64,000 bases of DNA from Desulfococcaceae bacterium (GTDB taxonomy: Bacteria; Desulfobacterota; Desulfobacteria; Desulfobacterales; Desulfosalsimonadaceae). Below the pieces are notes generated by a model, which was given only the letters and a program-made list of their open reading frames with translations, did no database searches and had not been told where the DNA came from. Shown in pieces: positions 43,437-51,967 of the stretch. Each line of letters starts with the position of its first letter. Within the stretch, counting starts at the first letter, position 1. The stretch lies in NCBI GenBank assembly GCA_030145385.1, contig JAQYVU010000001.1, forward strand, positions 62,001 to 126,000, written 5' to 3'. The translations under genes and the position numbers were made by a program.

Positions 43437-43685
43437 ATGAAAAAAGAAGAAATCATTGAGATTTTAAATGACATTTTTTTGGATATTTTCGAATTAGAAA
43501 AATCTGTGCTCGATGAAACAGAAGATCTTTTTGAGATGGAGAATTGGGATTCACTGAATCAGGTGCGGTTAATTGCGACTGTCGAAAATGAATTCAATAT
43601 CAAGGTAACCGAGGCTGATATTAATAATTTCAAATCTTTCAGGACAATTGTTGACTTCATTTATTCAAAATTCGATTCAAAATAA
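43437..43685 (+). CDS. Acyl carrier protein
   Basis: 82 residues, acidic. The phosphopantetheine serine is Ser39 in ENWDSLNQVRLI, and helix III reads TEADINNFKSFRTIVDFIYS. It is 3 bases downstream of the ligase and 56 bases upstream of the flavoprotein, and clearly specialised rather than the fatty-acid AcpP, whose signature is DSLDTVEL. It needs a 4'-phosphopantetheinyl transferase encoded elsewhere. Confidence 0.92.
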   Translation: MKKEEIIEILNDIFLDIFELEKSVLDETEDLFEMENWDSLNQVRLIATVENEFNIKVTEADINNFKSFRTIVDFIYSKFDSK

Positions 43686-43741
43686 GAAAACTATTCATGT
43701 TAATTATAAATTAACTGAAATCTAAACGAGGTTCATAAAAT

Positions 43742-45142
43742 ATGAAACAACCTTTAATCCTTGGGGTCGCAGGGTCTATACGTTCAAGATTTAGGCATTT
43801 TGATAAGTTGAATGAATTTATCATGATTTCCAAAGATCATTTAGAGCTAAGTTCGAATATTGAATCTTCTTCTTATAAATTTTCGAATTCTGATATTGCA
43901 TTAGCTTTTGCGATGCTGAGTGTCAGGGCTAATAATATTAGTTTTAAAATAATTTCAATCTTAGAGTTATTTACTCAAAGAAAGAAATCAACTCCAACTA
44001 TTGTTGACGATGATTTGGTTCATATCAATAATATCCAGGATATCGATTCATTAAAGATCAACGAAAAAAAACTGAATGATTTTTTCCATCTACTTAGAAT
44101 ATCAAAAGGGATAGTTTTAAGTAGTCCGGTGTATTTTGGTGATCGTTCATCAATAGCAAATAAATTTATGCAGCTCACCAACAAAGAGCAGTTACTTAAA
44201 GATAAAGTATTTAGTATGATCGCCACTGGCGCAAAAAGAAACGGCGGGCAAGAAACAACTTGTATATATGGACTATTTGAGGCGCTATCGCAAGGAGCGG
44301 TCGCAGTGGGAAATGGCCCGGCAACCTCTCAATATGGCGGAACCGTTGTTGCAGGTGACCTACAAACTGCTTTAGAAGACAATTGGGGTATCGAAAGATG
44401 TATTGAACTCGGTCATCGTGTTTCAAGTACTGTAAAAGTTATAAACAATGGAATCGGAACAAATAATAAAAAAAGTAAAAGACTAAAGATAAAAATTATT
44501 ATAACCATGGATACGCCGGATAAATATTTTCATGGGATCGTAAAGGATTATTTTAACGAATTTTTTGAAGATAACGATTTTGAGATAATAGACTTAATTG
44601 ATTTTGATATATTCAGATGTGCGGCATGTAACATATGCCCATCTTATAAAAAAAGGAATACATCATCCGAGCATGAGTATTCCTGCAGTATACATCATAA
44701 AGACGACTCAATGCAGGAAATAGTCAGCCTATTAAAAAATAGCGATTGTTTAATTTTTGTTGGGGTCAATACGAAAAAGGATATTATTTATCGCTATCAG
44801 GCTTTTACCGAAAGAACACGTTTTATGCGACGAGATGACTTTCAATTAACGAATACACCTATCTTAAGTATGTATATCGATGAAGTCGGTTCCATTAACA
44901 ACACTTTACATAATCTTAAGATTTTAACATCATACATACGGCACAATACTATTCTTTTAAAACCCGTTAATATTATACTTGAGCGTGAAAAGATCATCTA
45001 TAAAGATAATTTCAATCAGTATTTACCGCTATTAAATTCAATTGCCAATGGCAGAGAAAACAGTCCGGCATCGTCTATCAGCTACAAGGCGACAGGTTAT
45101 TCCGATTCACGATTAAATGATACTTCAAGGATGCGAAGATAA
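43742..45142 (+). CDS. Two-domain flavodoxin-like oxidoreductase with a cysteine cluster
   Basis: 466 residues holding two flavodoxin-fold NAD(P)H:FMN-reductase-like domains in tandem. The first (1-235) has LGVAGSIRSRF, KGIVLSSPVYFGDRSSIANK (FMN-phosphate region, 122-141) and TGAKRNGGQETTCIYGLFEA. The second (248-440) has KIIITMDTPDKYFHGIVKDY, then RCAACNICPSYKK with Cys293, Cys296 and Cys299 and a further Cys near 314, as in iron-sulfur flavoproteins, and LIFVGVNTKKDII. It is not a usual polysaccharide enzyme. Its position after the carrier protein suggests it oxidises or reduces a carrier-bound acyl group or a sugar intermediate (inference). The start has no strong ribosome-binding site but ATG 43742 fits the family. 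Confidence 0.72.
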   Translation: MKQPLILGVAGSIRSRFRHFDKLNEFIMISKDHLELSSNIESSSYKFSNSDIALAFAMLSVRANNISFKIISILELFTQRKKSTPTIVDDDLVHINNIQDIDSLKINEKKLNDFFHLLRISKGIVLSSPVYFGDRSSIANKFMQLTNKEQLLKDKVFSMIATGAKRNGGQETTCIYGLFEALSQGAVAVGNGPATSQYGGTVVAGDLQTALEDNWGIERCIELGHRVSSTVKVINNGIGTNNKKSKRLKIKIIITMDTPDKYFHGIVKDYFNEFFEDNDFEIIDLIDFDIFRCAACNICPSYKKRNTSSEHEYSCSIHHKDDSMQEIVSLLKNSDCLIFVGVNTKKDIIYRYQAFTERTRFMRRDDFQLTNTPILSMYIDEVGSINNTLHNLKILTSYIRHNTILLKPVNIILEREKIIYKDNFNQYLPLLNSIANGRENSPASSISYKATGYSDSRLNDTSRMRR

Positions 45143-45223
45143 AAATTATAAAATGATATGCAAAAATATTATAGTATCAATGCATAGTCAAAATGAGAAT
45201 TTGAAAAGAACTGGAGATTAACT

Positions 45224-46009
45224 TTGTCGAATAATTTGAAAATTCGAAATATTTTACCTTATCCTATCTATAAGCGTTTGTTTGGAGACCGCCGAAAATA
45301 CAATCTTTATCCGGATAACATGGATAAAGATCTTGCTTTTTTTAAATCACAAAAGCTTGATTTTTATAATAATACTCAACAAAAAGGTGTTGGCGACCGA
45401 GTCTCTCGGATGGCTTATTCTGTTGTTAGGCGTGTGAATTTTGCAGGTAAGAAGGTACTTGAAATTGGACCGGGTGTTATTCGACATTTACAATATATAA
45501 ACGAAAAACCGAAAGAGTATGCTTTATGTGATATAAACCAAGATTTTCTTGAAATCGCTGCTAAGCAATTAAAAAATTCAAAAATTCCTTTTAAAAAAAT
45601 ATTAAACTGTGAATCTGAGGAGCATCGTCTCCCATTTGAAGATAAATCCATTGATATCATCATATCCTTCAATTCTTTAGAACACCTCTATCCACTTGAC
45701 AGTTATCTTTTGGAAATGAAGCGTGTGCTCTCTAATTCGGGATTAATTGTCGGTGGTATCCCGTGTGAGGGAGGATTAGCATGGGGAATAGGGCGGTTTT
45801 TAACTACAAGAAGGTATGTGCATAAAAAGTACGGGATCAATTACGATAAAATTATTTGTTGGCAGCATCCAAACTTCGCAGATTTCATTCTTCAAAGATT
45901 AGATAACCATTTCAATAGGAAATATCTTAAGCGGTCACCCTTTTTTTGGTTACCGATGGACCTTAATTTGGTGACAAGTTATATATATGAAAAATCAGAA
46001 ATAAAATGA
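45224..46009 (+). CDS. Class I SAM-dependent methyltransferase
   Basis: 261 residues from TTG 45224 (GGAG at 45213-45216). KKVLEIGPGVIRHLQYI is motif I, YALCDINQDFLEIAAKQL motif II, DIIISFNSLEHLYPLDSYLL the LEH block and SNSGLIVGGIPCEGGLAWG follows. The C-terminal part (CWQHPNFADFILQRLDNHF) recurs in methyltransferases of O-antigen loci. It overlaps the flippase gene by ATGA. It may methylate the acyl group or a sugar of the repeat unit made by the upstream cassette. Confidence 0.85.
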   Translation: MSNNLKIRNILPYPIYKRLFGDRRKYNLYPDNMDKDLAFFKSQKLDFYNNTQQKGVGDRVSRMAYSVVRRVNFAGKKVLEIGPGVIRHLQYINEKPKEYALCDINQDFLEIAAKQLKNSKIPFKKILNCESEEHRLPFEDKSIDIIISFNSLEHLYPLDSYLLEMKRVLSNSGLIVGGIPCEGGLAWGIGRFLTTRRYVHKKYGINYDKIICWQHPNFADFILQRLDNHFNRKYLKRSPFFWLPMDLNLVTSYIYEKSEIK

Positions 46010-47463
46010 TATCCCGTTTTAAGCAGCTCGGTAAAGATTCCATTATTTATGGCATTGGTGGTGCAGCTGCAAAGGCTGTTGGTTTTTTCCTGCTGCCTGT
46101 TTACACCCGCATTTTTTCTCCTGCTGAGTTCGGTACGATAGAAATGCTTGTAGTGATTAATGGGTTTCTGGGTACTTTTTTAGTGATGGGCATGGATTCC
46201 GCCCAAAGTTTTTTTTTCTTTGAGCAAAAAAAAGGGGGACAAAGGGCGCAGGCAAATTTAGTGTCTGCTGTATTGCAATGGCGTCTTGCATGGGGCGGGA
46301 CCATTGTTCTTTTTGGGACACTATCAGCTCCGCTGCTAAATAAGTTTTTTTTCAATGGGAACCTTTCATGGGAATATTTTGCGATTGCCTTTAGCGCAGC
46401 TCTTTTTGGTCAAGTCCAGAATCAAAGCGCTCAAGTTTATCGTCTGCTTTATAAGCCTTTGGGATATATGCTTGTCACATTAGGGCAGACATTGCTGTCT
46501 GCAGCATTGATTGTGTTACTAGTTGTTGTTTTTAACTTCGGAATTATCGGATATTTCTGTGGCATGTTGGTCGGGGCAGGTGTTGCATCAATCTGCGGCT
46601 GGTACTCTTTACGTGATTATATCCATCTTAAAGTTTGGCATAAGGAGTGGTGGCCAAAGCTGATAACGTTTGGTGCTCCGTTCTTGCCGGTAGGTCTTGC
46701 AATGTATGTATTAAGGACTTCAGACCGGTGGTTTATTAATTATTATCACGGGGAGGCAGCACTTGGGATTTATGCAATTGGCGCGAAATTTGCCTCGATT
46801 ATATTAATTGCAGTCGAGACTTTTAGACTCGCATGGTGGCCTCTTGCCATGGATTCCATGCACAGCGATGACGGACCTGATCTTTTTCGGGCGATCGGTA
46901 GGCTTTATCTCGGTTTAGGTGTCGCAGGGGTAGTCTTCATAACAACTCTATCCCCCATCCTTGTACGATTGTTTACCGCGCCTGCTTATCATAGTGCCTA
47001 CCCAGTTGTAGGGATTTTGGCCTGGTATGTGATATTTTATGGCTTTATTCTTATCGCGTCAGCGGGAGTTTGGATAAAGAAAAAGACCATGATTGTTCCT
47101 TTATTATCCGGAATTGCAGCCCTTTTAAATATTTTTCTTGATTATTTATTTGTGCCGAAGTTTGGAGGTTTTGGTGCTGCGATAGCTACATCCATATCTT
47201 TTTTTATTTGGGTAGTCCTGGCTTTAATTATCAGCGAAAAGCTGTGGTATGTTGGGCATAATTTATGGATTCTTTTTGCTGAAGTGATGGTAGGTGTTAT
47301 TGCATGTACTTATATATTATATGGTTATTCGCATAAGGGCGAGGTCTGGTCGGTATGGTTATGCTGTTTAGTGGCTATTTTTATTTTAGTTCTATTGTCA
47401 GTGAGTAAGACGCACCGATTACTTGCATGGCAAAAGATTACTATTAATAGAATAAGGTTATAA
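46006..47463 (+). CDS. wzx: Wzx-type oligosaccharide flippase
   Basis: 485 residues with about twelve to fourteen membrane helices and a typical Wzx/RfbX start: GKDSIIYGIGGAAAKAVGFF, LPVYTRIFSPAEFGTIEML. Further marks are FLPVGLAMYVLRTSDRWFIN and LFVPKFGGFGAAIATSISFF (typical of the polysaccharide transport/MOP superfamily). It should flip undecaprenyl-pyrophosphate-linked repeat units to the periplasm, placing this locus in the Wzx/Wzy-dependent class. Start ATG overlaps the preceding methyltransferase stop. Confidence 0.92.
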   Translation: MISRFKQLGKDSIIYGIGGAAAKAVGFFLLPVYTRIFSPAEFGTIEMLVVINGFLGTFLVMGMDSAQSFFFFEQKKGGQRAQANLVSAVLQWRLAWGGTIVLFGTLSAPLLNKFFFNGNLSWEYFAIAFSAALFGQVQNQSAQVYRLLYKPLGYMLVTLGQTLLSAALIVLLVVVFNFGIIGYFCGMLVGAGVASICGWYSLRDYIHLKVWHKEWWPKLITFGAPFLPVGLAMYVLRTSDRWFINYYHGEAALGIYAIGAKFASIILIAVETFRLAWWPLAMDSMHSDDGPDLFRAIGRLYLGLGVAGVVFITTLSPILVRLFTAPAYHSAYPVVGILAWYVIFYGFILIASAGVWIKKKTMIVPLLSGIAALLNIFLDYLFVPKFGGFGAAIATSISFFIWVVLALIISEKLWYVGHNLWILFAEVMVGVIACTYILYGYSHKGEVWSVWLCCLVAIFILVLLSVSKTHRLLAWQKITINRIRL

Positions 47464-47465
47464 AT

Positions 47466-49073
47466 ATGTGGCACCAAGAAGAAATTTATCGAAAATATAA
47501 TAAATTAATTGAAAAAGCCGGTTATAAAGGGGTTCTGGCCATTTTCTTTTATCCGGCGATCACTTTTTTTGTCACTCCTATACAACTTGTACGATCTTTG
47601 TGGAATTGCCGGATTCTGCTTGAAGGAAAATGGCAAGATTATAATGGATTTAATCCAAGAACAGGCATTAATAATCTTTTTTATTGGACCCGGGCACTTA
47701 ATTTTTATAAGTACGGTAGGTCGGGAACAAGCCCCACCCTTGGCATTGGGGAAACTTTTTTGGGCAATCTCTGGTTTTATACTTTATTCTCTTTATATGC
47801 CTACAGATTCTTTGCACCTGTTGTTCCTCTTTGCGGGCTTTTTGGGTGGTGGATTTCTCATTTGGTATATTTTGATCAGGTTTGTGTGATTTCTCTCTGG
47901 GGGGTCGCTGTTATGATGCTATCTCTTTTTTCAACTACTTTTTATGCTAATACATTTGTGATTCAAAATTATAACGCCCTTGGCTGGCTGTTTATGCCTG
48001 TCGGGCTTTACGGTTGGCTGACAGGGAACTGGTACCTTGCAGCCCTTGCATGGTTTGGGGCTTGTTTTAGTTCTTTTACCATTGTATTTTTAGCATGTAT
48101 TTTGTCGGTTTTTATTTCAATATCAACTTTTTCATTTTTGCCTGTATTAACTACCATTCCTGCTGGTTTAAAAATATTAACCCATTTCATACCGTTAATT
48201 AGAAATGGAAAAGGGGCTTTGCTGAAAAGTGTTTATTCTTTGGCTATCTCTCTTGGTATGGCAAATAGGAATGTAAAATATAGAAGACTAAGTTTTAAAT
48301 TTGATCTGCAGTTATTTTATTATCTTTTTATTTATATTCAGTTTGCAGTTATTTTATTCTTTTTTGAGCGGAGTGTTCCCTGGTTATTGGTAACTTCAAT
48401 AATTATTTTTCTTGTAAATAGGCTAATTGCACGCTTTGCTGACGATCAGACAATTTTTATGTTAGTCTTTAGTGTGGCAACCGCTTTAATGATGATTGTG
48501 CAAAATAACAGCCCTTTTTTGCTATTTTCGTATTGGATTTTGGTATCTCCAATGCCTCTTTTAGTTCAAATGCCACGAACATATTTTGCGATTGTCCCAG
48601 TTTTTAAGCCATTTTATGTTCACCCCATAATAACAGAAATGAGAAAGTTTTTATCTCCGGTTTCCAAAGGCCAACGAGTACTTATGGCTTTTAATGATCC
48701 GCATGGTATTTATAGTAATATTTTTGATGGTTACAGGGTTATTTTAGAAGCGCCGCTATATGTAGCAGCTTGTAAAGAAATCCATTTTATGCCGGATTTT
48801 TGGGGAAAAACACAACTAAATTATGAAGGCGCTCCTGATTTCTGGGGTAGAAGTGTTGACGATGTCAAAAGACAACTGGAAGCATGGAATGCTGATTATG
48901 CTGTGATCTACCAGGACAGTGGTACTGAGATTGATTCAAAGTGGGAAGAAGCAGGTTTTGAGATTTTATCATTTTTTTCATGGTCAATCTTTGACCAAGA
49001 CTTTGGAGATAGCAGGCCATATGATGGGCCTACACCCGACTGGTGGTTGCTTAGATACAAATTTATAAATTAA
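47466..49073 (+). CDS. Polytopic membrane protein, candidate polymerase or GT-C enzyme
   Basis: 535 residues with roughly ten membrane helices over 20-390 and a soluble C-terminal domain from about 400 (GQRVLMAFNDPHGIYSNIFD; WNADYAVIYQDSGTEIDSKW). The first loop contains LEGKWQDYNGFNPRTGINNL and a later helix FVIQNYNALGWLFMPVGLYG. No named family is recognised. It starts 3 bases after the flippase, the usual place for an O-antigen polymerase (Wzy), but the C-terminal globular domain resembles GT-C proteins more. Either way it probably acts on the periplasmic side. Nothing else nearby is a better Wzy candidate. Confidence 0.55.
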   Translation: MWHQEEIYRKYNKLIEKAGYKGVLAIFFYPAITFFVTPIQLVRSLWNCRILLEGKWQDYNGFNPRTGINNLFYWTRALNFYKYGRSGTSPTLGIGETFLGNLWFYTLFSLYAYRFFAPVVPLCGLFGWWISHLVYFDQVCVISLWGVAVMMLSLFSTTFYANTFVIQNYNALGWLFMPVGLYGWLTGNWYLAALAWFGACFSSFTIVFLACILSVFISISTFSFLPVLTTIPAGLKILTHFIPLIRNGKGALLKSVYSLAISLGMANRNVKYRRLSFKFDLQLFYYLFIYIQFAVILFFFERSVPWLLVTSIIIFLVNRLIARFADDQTIFMLVFSVATALMMIVQNNSPFLLFSYWILVSPMPLLVQMPRTYFAIVPVFKPFYVHPIITEMRKFLSPVSKGQRVLMAFNDPHGIYSNIFDGYRVILEAPLYVAACKEIHFMPDFWGKTQLNYEGAPDFWGRSVDDVKRQLEAWNADYAVIYQDSGTEIDSKWEEAGFEILSFFSWSIFDQDFGDSRPYDGPTPDWWLLRYKFIN

Positions 49074-49116
49074 AAGGGGCAAGGGTGCGGTTCTGTAAGA
49101 AAAAATTTCAGGATGT

Positions 49117-50349
49117 TTGGGGGGAAAGAAAATTGTTTTGAAACAGAATATTAAAAATCCAAAAATCGCGTATATTAATTTTTTTAAATATACCGCTCCG
49201 AATATTGAGAATAAATTATTGGCTATGGCCGAGGGCGCAAGGCGAGCCGGGATCACAAATATTGACTTTATCAATATAAATGGTGAAAAAAACGACGCGT
49301 CAGGACTGGTTCGATATGTTCGCTTCCCATACAATTATTTACCCATCAAATATTATTATTTTTTTTTAGACCGTTATCAACTCATCGAACGCAGTCTGAA
49401 TCTGGAAAAATATGATTACATCATTTTAAGGTATTGTAATGGAGATCCGTCAGGGGGCAGGTTTTTTAAAAAATATAATATTATTTCAGAACATCACACC
49501 CTGGAAGTCCCGGAATATCAATCCCATCTTCAGAGCAATCTTCCTGTCTACGATAAAATTGCAAGAGGATTCAGATTAAAACTTGAACAAGCGAATGGCC
49601 CGAAAATGCTTCAAAAAGCTAAGGGCATTATCGGGGTTACAAATGAAATCATTGAATATGAATTAAGTCGAATCAGTGATAACGTTCCAACGATAACTAT
49701 TCCAAATGGTATAACGGTTGAAAAAGTATCCAAAACCGGATTCAAAAAATTTGACGGTAAATGTCTGGACATTGTTATTGTCGCCAGTAAACCATCTCCC
49801 TGGCATGGAGTGGATCGGTTAGTTCGATCGATTGATGATTACAAAGGATGTGTGAACATTAATTTGCATATTATCGGGGATGTCAGAAAATCAGACGTCA
49901 TTTCAGTTTCAAATGAACATTGCAAAATCATATGCCATGGCTATAAATCTGATAATGACCTTGATGACATATTAAAAAATTCAAATATTGGTATCAGCAC
50001 ATTGGAGTTATACACGAAAAGGATGAACGAGGCTTGTTCATTAAAAACGCGTGAATACACGGCAAGGGGCTTGCCTTATGTTCTGGCCTATGATGATCCG
50101 GATTTACAGCAGGTTGATAAGAATAAGCAATTTTTTTTGAAATTTCCCAATGACAATAGCTTGATCGATTTTCAAGCGGTAATTCATTTTGCCGAAAACA
50201 TAAGCAAAAAAAAAGATCTGGCTGAATATATGAGAGATTATGCTTTAAAGTATATGGACTGGAGCGTTAAGATGAAACAATATATTAACTTTGTTCAATC
50301 TGTCGATCAGTTGAATTTGTTACAGTCAAGTAGGAAGATTAATCAATGA
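49117..50349 (+). CDS. GT4-type glycosyltransferase, paralogue of 13166-14359
   Basis: Up to 410 residues. TTG 49117 gives full length; TTG 49138 (just before KQNIKNPKIAYINF) lies at a better distance from the GGGGGG/AAAG ribosome-binding stretch at 49119-49127. GT-B fold with IISEHHTLEVPEYQSHLQ, GIIGVTNEIIEYELSR, TIPNGITVEKV, VIVASKPSPWHGVDRLV, HIIGDVRKSD and TREYTARGLPYVLAYDDPD. The wording is shared with the minus-strand gene at 13166-14359, showing duplication. It is followed immediately by the 2-epimerase gene (overlap at 50346-50349). Confidence 0.83.
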   Translation: MGGKKIVLKQNIKNPKIAYINFFKYTAPNIENKLLAMAEGARRAGITNIDFININGEKNDASGLVRYVRFPYNYLPIKYYYFFLDRYQLIERSLNLEKYDYIILRYCNGDPSGGRFFKKYNIISEHHTLEVPEYQSHLQSNLPVYDKIARGFRLKLEQANGPKMLQKAKGIIGVTNEIIEYELSRISDNVPTITIPNGITVEKVSKTGFKKFDGKCLDIVIVASKPSPWHGVDRLVRSIDDYKGCVNINLHIIGDVRKSDVISVSNEHCKIICHGYKSDNDLDDILKNSNIGISTLELYTKRMNEACSLKTREYTARGLPYVLAYDDPDLQQVDKNKQFFLKFPNDNSLIDFQAVIHFAENISKKKDLAEYMRDYALKYMDWSVKMKQYINFVQSVDQLNLLQSSRKINQ

Positions 50350-51428
50350 AACTCATAACAATAGTTGGCGCACGACCGCAATTTGTCAAAGCAGCTATGG
50401 TAAGCCGGGCAATACAGAAATATAATAAAAGGTGTCCTGATAAAATGGTGACGGAAATTATTGTACATACCGGTCAGCATTTTGATCATGCGATGAGTGA
50501 CGTTTTTTTTGAACAGTTGGAAATTCCTTATCCTGATATAAATCTCAACATTAATTCCTGCAGTCATGGTGAAATGACCGGCAGGATGCTCATAGAACTT
50601 GAAAAAATATATGCTGAGCATAAACCGGACAGGGTTCTTGTGTATGGAGATACCAATTCAACACTGGCCGGCGCCCTTGCGGCCGCAAAACTTCATATTC
50701 CGGTTGCACATGTTGAAGCTGGTTTGAGAAGTTTTAATCAGAAAATGCCGGAAGAAATCAACCGGGTACTGACCGATCATATGTCCAATATGCTTTTTTG
50801 CCCTACCGAGACATCAATTAAAAATCTTGAAAATGAAGGATTGAAACAAAAAGCTTATCTGGTTGGTGATGTGATGTATGATTCGATCCTTTATTATAGC
50901 GAGATGGCGAAAAAACAGAGTCATATTTTGTCTGAACTTGAACTAAAACCCGGTAATTACATTCTCGGGACATTACACCGAGCGGAAAATACGGATGATC
51001 CTTCCAAACTTAAATCCATTTGTCATGCTTTATGTGATCTTTGTGGAAAAGGAAAAACAATTGTTGTTCCATTGCATCCCCGGACTCGTAATAAGTTAGA
51101 AGAAAATAAAATTGATACTACGGGAATTCGGTTCATTGATCCGGTGGCTTATCTGGATATGTTGATGCTGGAACGTTCAGCGGCAACTGTATTAACTGAT
51201 TCCGGCGGAATGCAGAAAGAGGCCTATTGGCTGGGTGTGCCATGTATAACGCTTCGAGAAGAGACGGAGTGGGCAGAAACATGTGATTTAGGGTGGAATG
51301 TCCTGGTTGGTGCAAATAAAGGACAAATTATTCAGGCAGTAGCAAATATTAAAACCGGAAAAGCCGGAGAGAACGTATATGGGGACGGGAATGCTGCGAG
51401 GAAAATTGTAAACCTAATATCAGAGTAA
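50346..51428 (+). CDS. wbpI: UDP-GlcNAc 2-epimerase family, WbpI/WlbD type
   Basis: A 360-residue non-hydrolysing epimerase. Active-site segments are complete: GARPQFVKAA, HTGQHFDHAMSDVFFEQL, VYGDTNSTLAGALAAAKLHI, VAHVEAGLRSFNQKMPEEIN, LHRAENTDDP, VPLHPRTR, LTDSGGMQKEAYWLGVPCIT and LREETEWAE. The phrases DVMYDS and EETEWAE and the RSFNQKMPEEINR wording favour the WbpI/WlbD branch, which converts UDP-GlcNAc3NAcA to UDP-ManNAc3NAcA, over plain WecB. WbpB and WbpD homologues at 58169 and 59347 support this. Ordinary UDP-ManNAc synthesis cannot be excluded. Confidence 0.82.
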   Translation: MKLITIVGARPQFVKAAMVSRAIQKYNKRCPDKMVTEIIVHTGQHFDHAMSDVFFEQLEIPYPDINLNINSCSHGEMTGRMLIELEKIYAEHKPDRVLVYGDTNSTLAGALAAAKLHIPVAHVEAGLRSFNQKMPEEINRVLTDHMSNMLFCPTETSIKNLENEGLKQKAYLVGDVMYDSILYYSEMAKKQSHILSELELKPGNYILGTLHRAENTDDPSKLKSICHALCDLCGKGKTIVVPLHPRTRNKLEENKIDTTGIRFIDPVAYLDMLMLERSAATVLTDSGGMQKEAYWLGVPCITLREETEWAETCDLGWNVLVGANKGQIIQAVANIKTGKAGENVYGDGNAARKIVNLISE

Positions 51429-51754
51429 TACATGACAGAAGGTTTGCTTGCCTTTTAATCTTATTCAAGCTATTTTTCAATTAATTTGAATGTTTACCAA
51501 TATTCTGCGGCCTTGATGAAAAGGAAATTTTATAAATGATCCAGAATTATGAGGATTATTTGGTTTACAATGAAGCTGACAGAATTTCTTTGAATAAAAG
51601 GAAAGCTGTTTTTTCGCTGCTATATGAATAATCTGGTTTAACCGTTGCTCTTAGATTTCAAACTGATTGGAATCAGATTTAATTCAAGGGATGATTATCG
51701 CTTAATCAAAACCAAATTCTGTTAATGACATTAAAAAAGAGGTAGTGAGTGATG
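51429..51754 (+). other. Intergenic stretch with a possible acetyltransferase scrap
   Basis: No intact gene. A short frame at 51536-51631 reads MIQNYEDYLVYNEADRISL, recalling the N-terminus of serine-acetyltransferase-like proteins (.DYL.Y.EADRIAL), then stops. It may be a gene scrap; evidence is thin. Confidence 0.3.
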
Positions 51755-51946
51755 ATGTCTGAAAATATAGATATCCGTTGGGAACAGCGATTTGGAAATT
51801 ATAAATAAGCATTAAGGCAATTGCAGAAATTTATTGATAAAGGTGAATTGTCAGAATTGGAAAACCAAGGGCTTGTTAAAGCATGTGATTACACATATGA
51901 ACTTGCCTGGAATACCCTAAAGGATTTCCTTGAATTTCAAAGTTGA
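51755..51946 (+). pseudogene. HI0074/HEPN-type nucleotidyltransferase partner, broken
   Basis: The frame reads MSENIDIRWEQRFGNYK, then TAA (51806-51808), then ALRQLQKFIDKGELSELENQ, GLVKACDYTYELAWNTLKDF and LEFQS before a TGA. This matches the first half of the HI0074 family (nucleotidyltransferase substrate-binding, HEPN-like; DIRW.QRF.NF..AL..L...... EQGLI.AFEYTYELAWN.LKD). An internal stop and loss of the C-terminal half make it a pseudogene. Its usual partner, an MNT nucleotidyltransferase, is not recognisable nearby. It probably marks a lost toxin-antitoxin-like pair. Confidence 0.85.
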
Positions 51947-51967
51947 TAGATCGGAAAAAAAGAGACG

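Noticed and set aside
47509-47889. Hydrophobic 126-codon frame overlapping the candidate polymerase
   Set aside because: It is the +1 frame of a membrane-protein gene; hydrophobicity carries over between frames and the main frame is longer and continuous with the operon.
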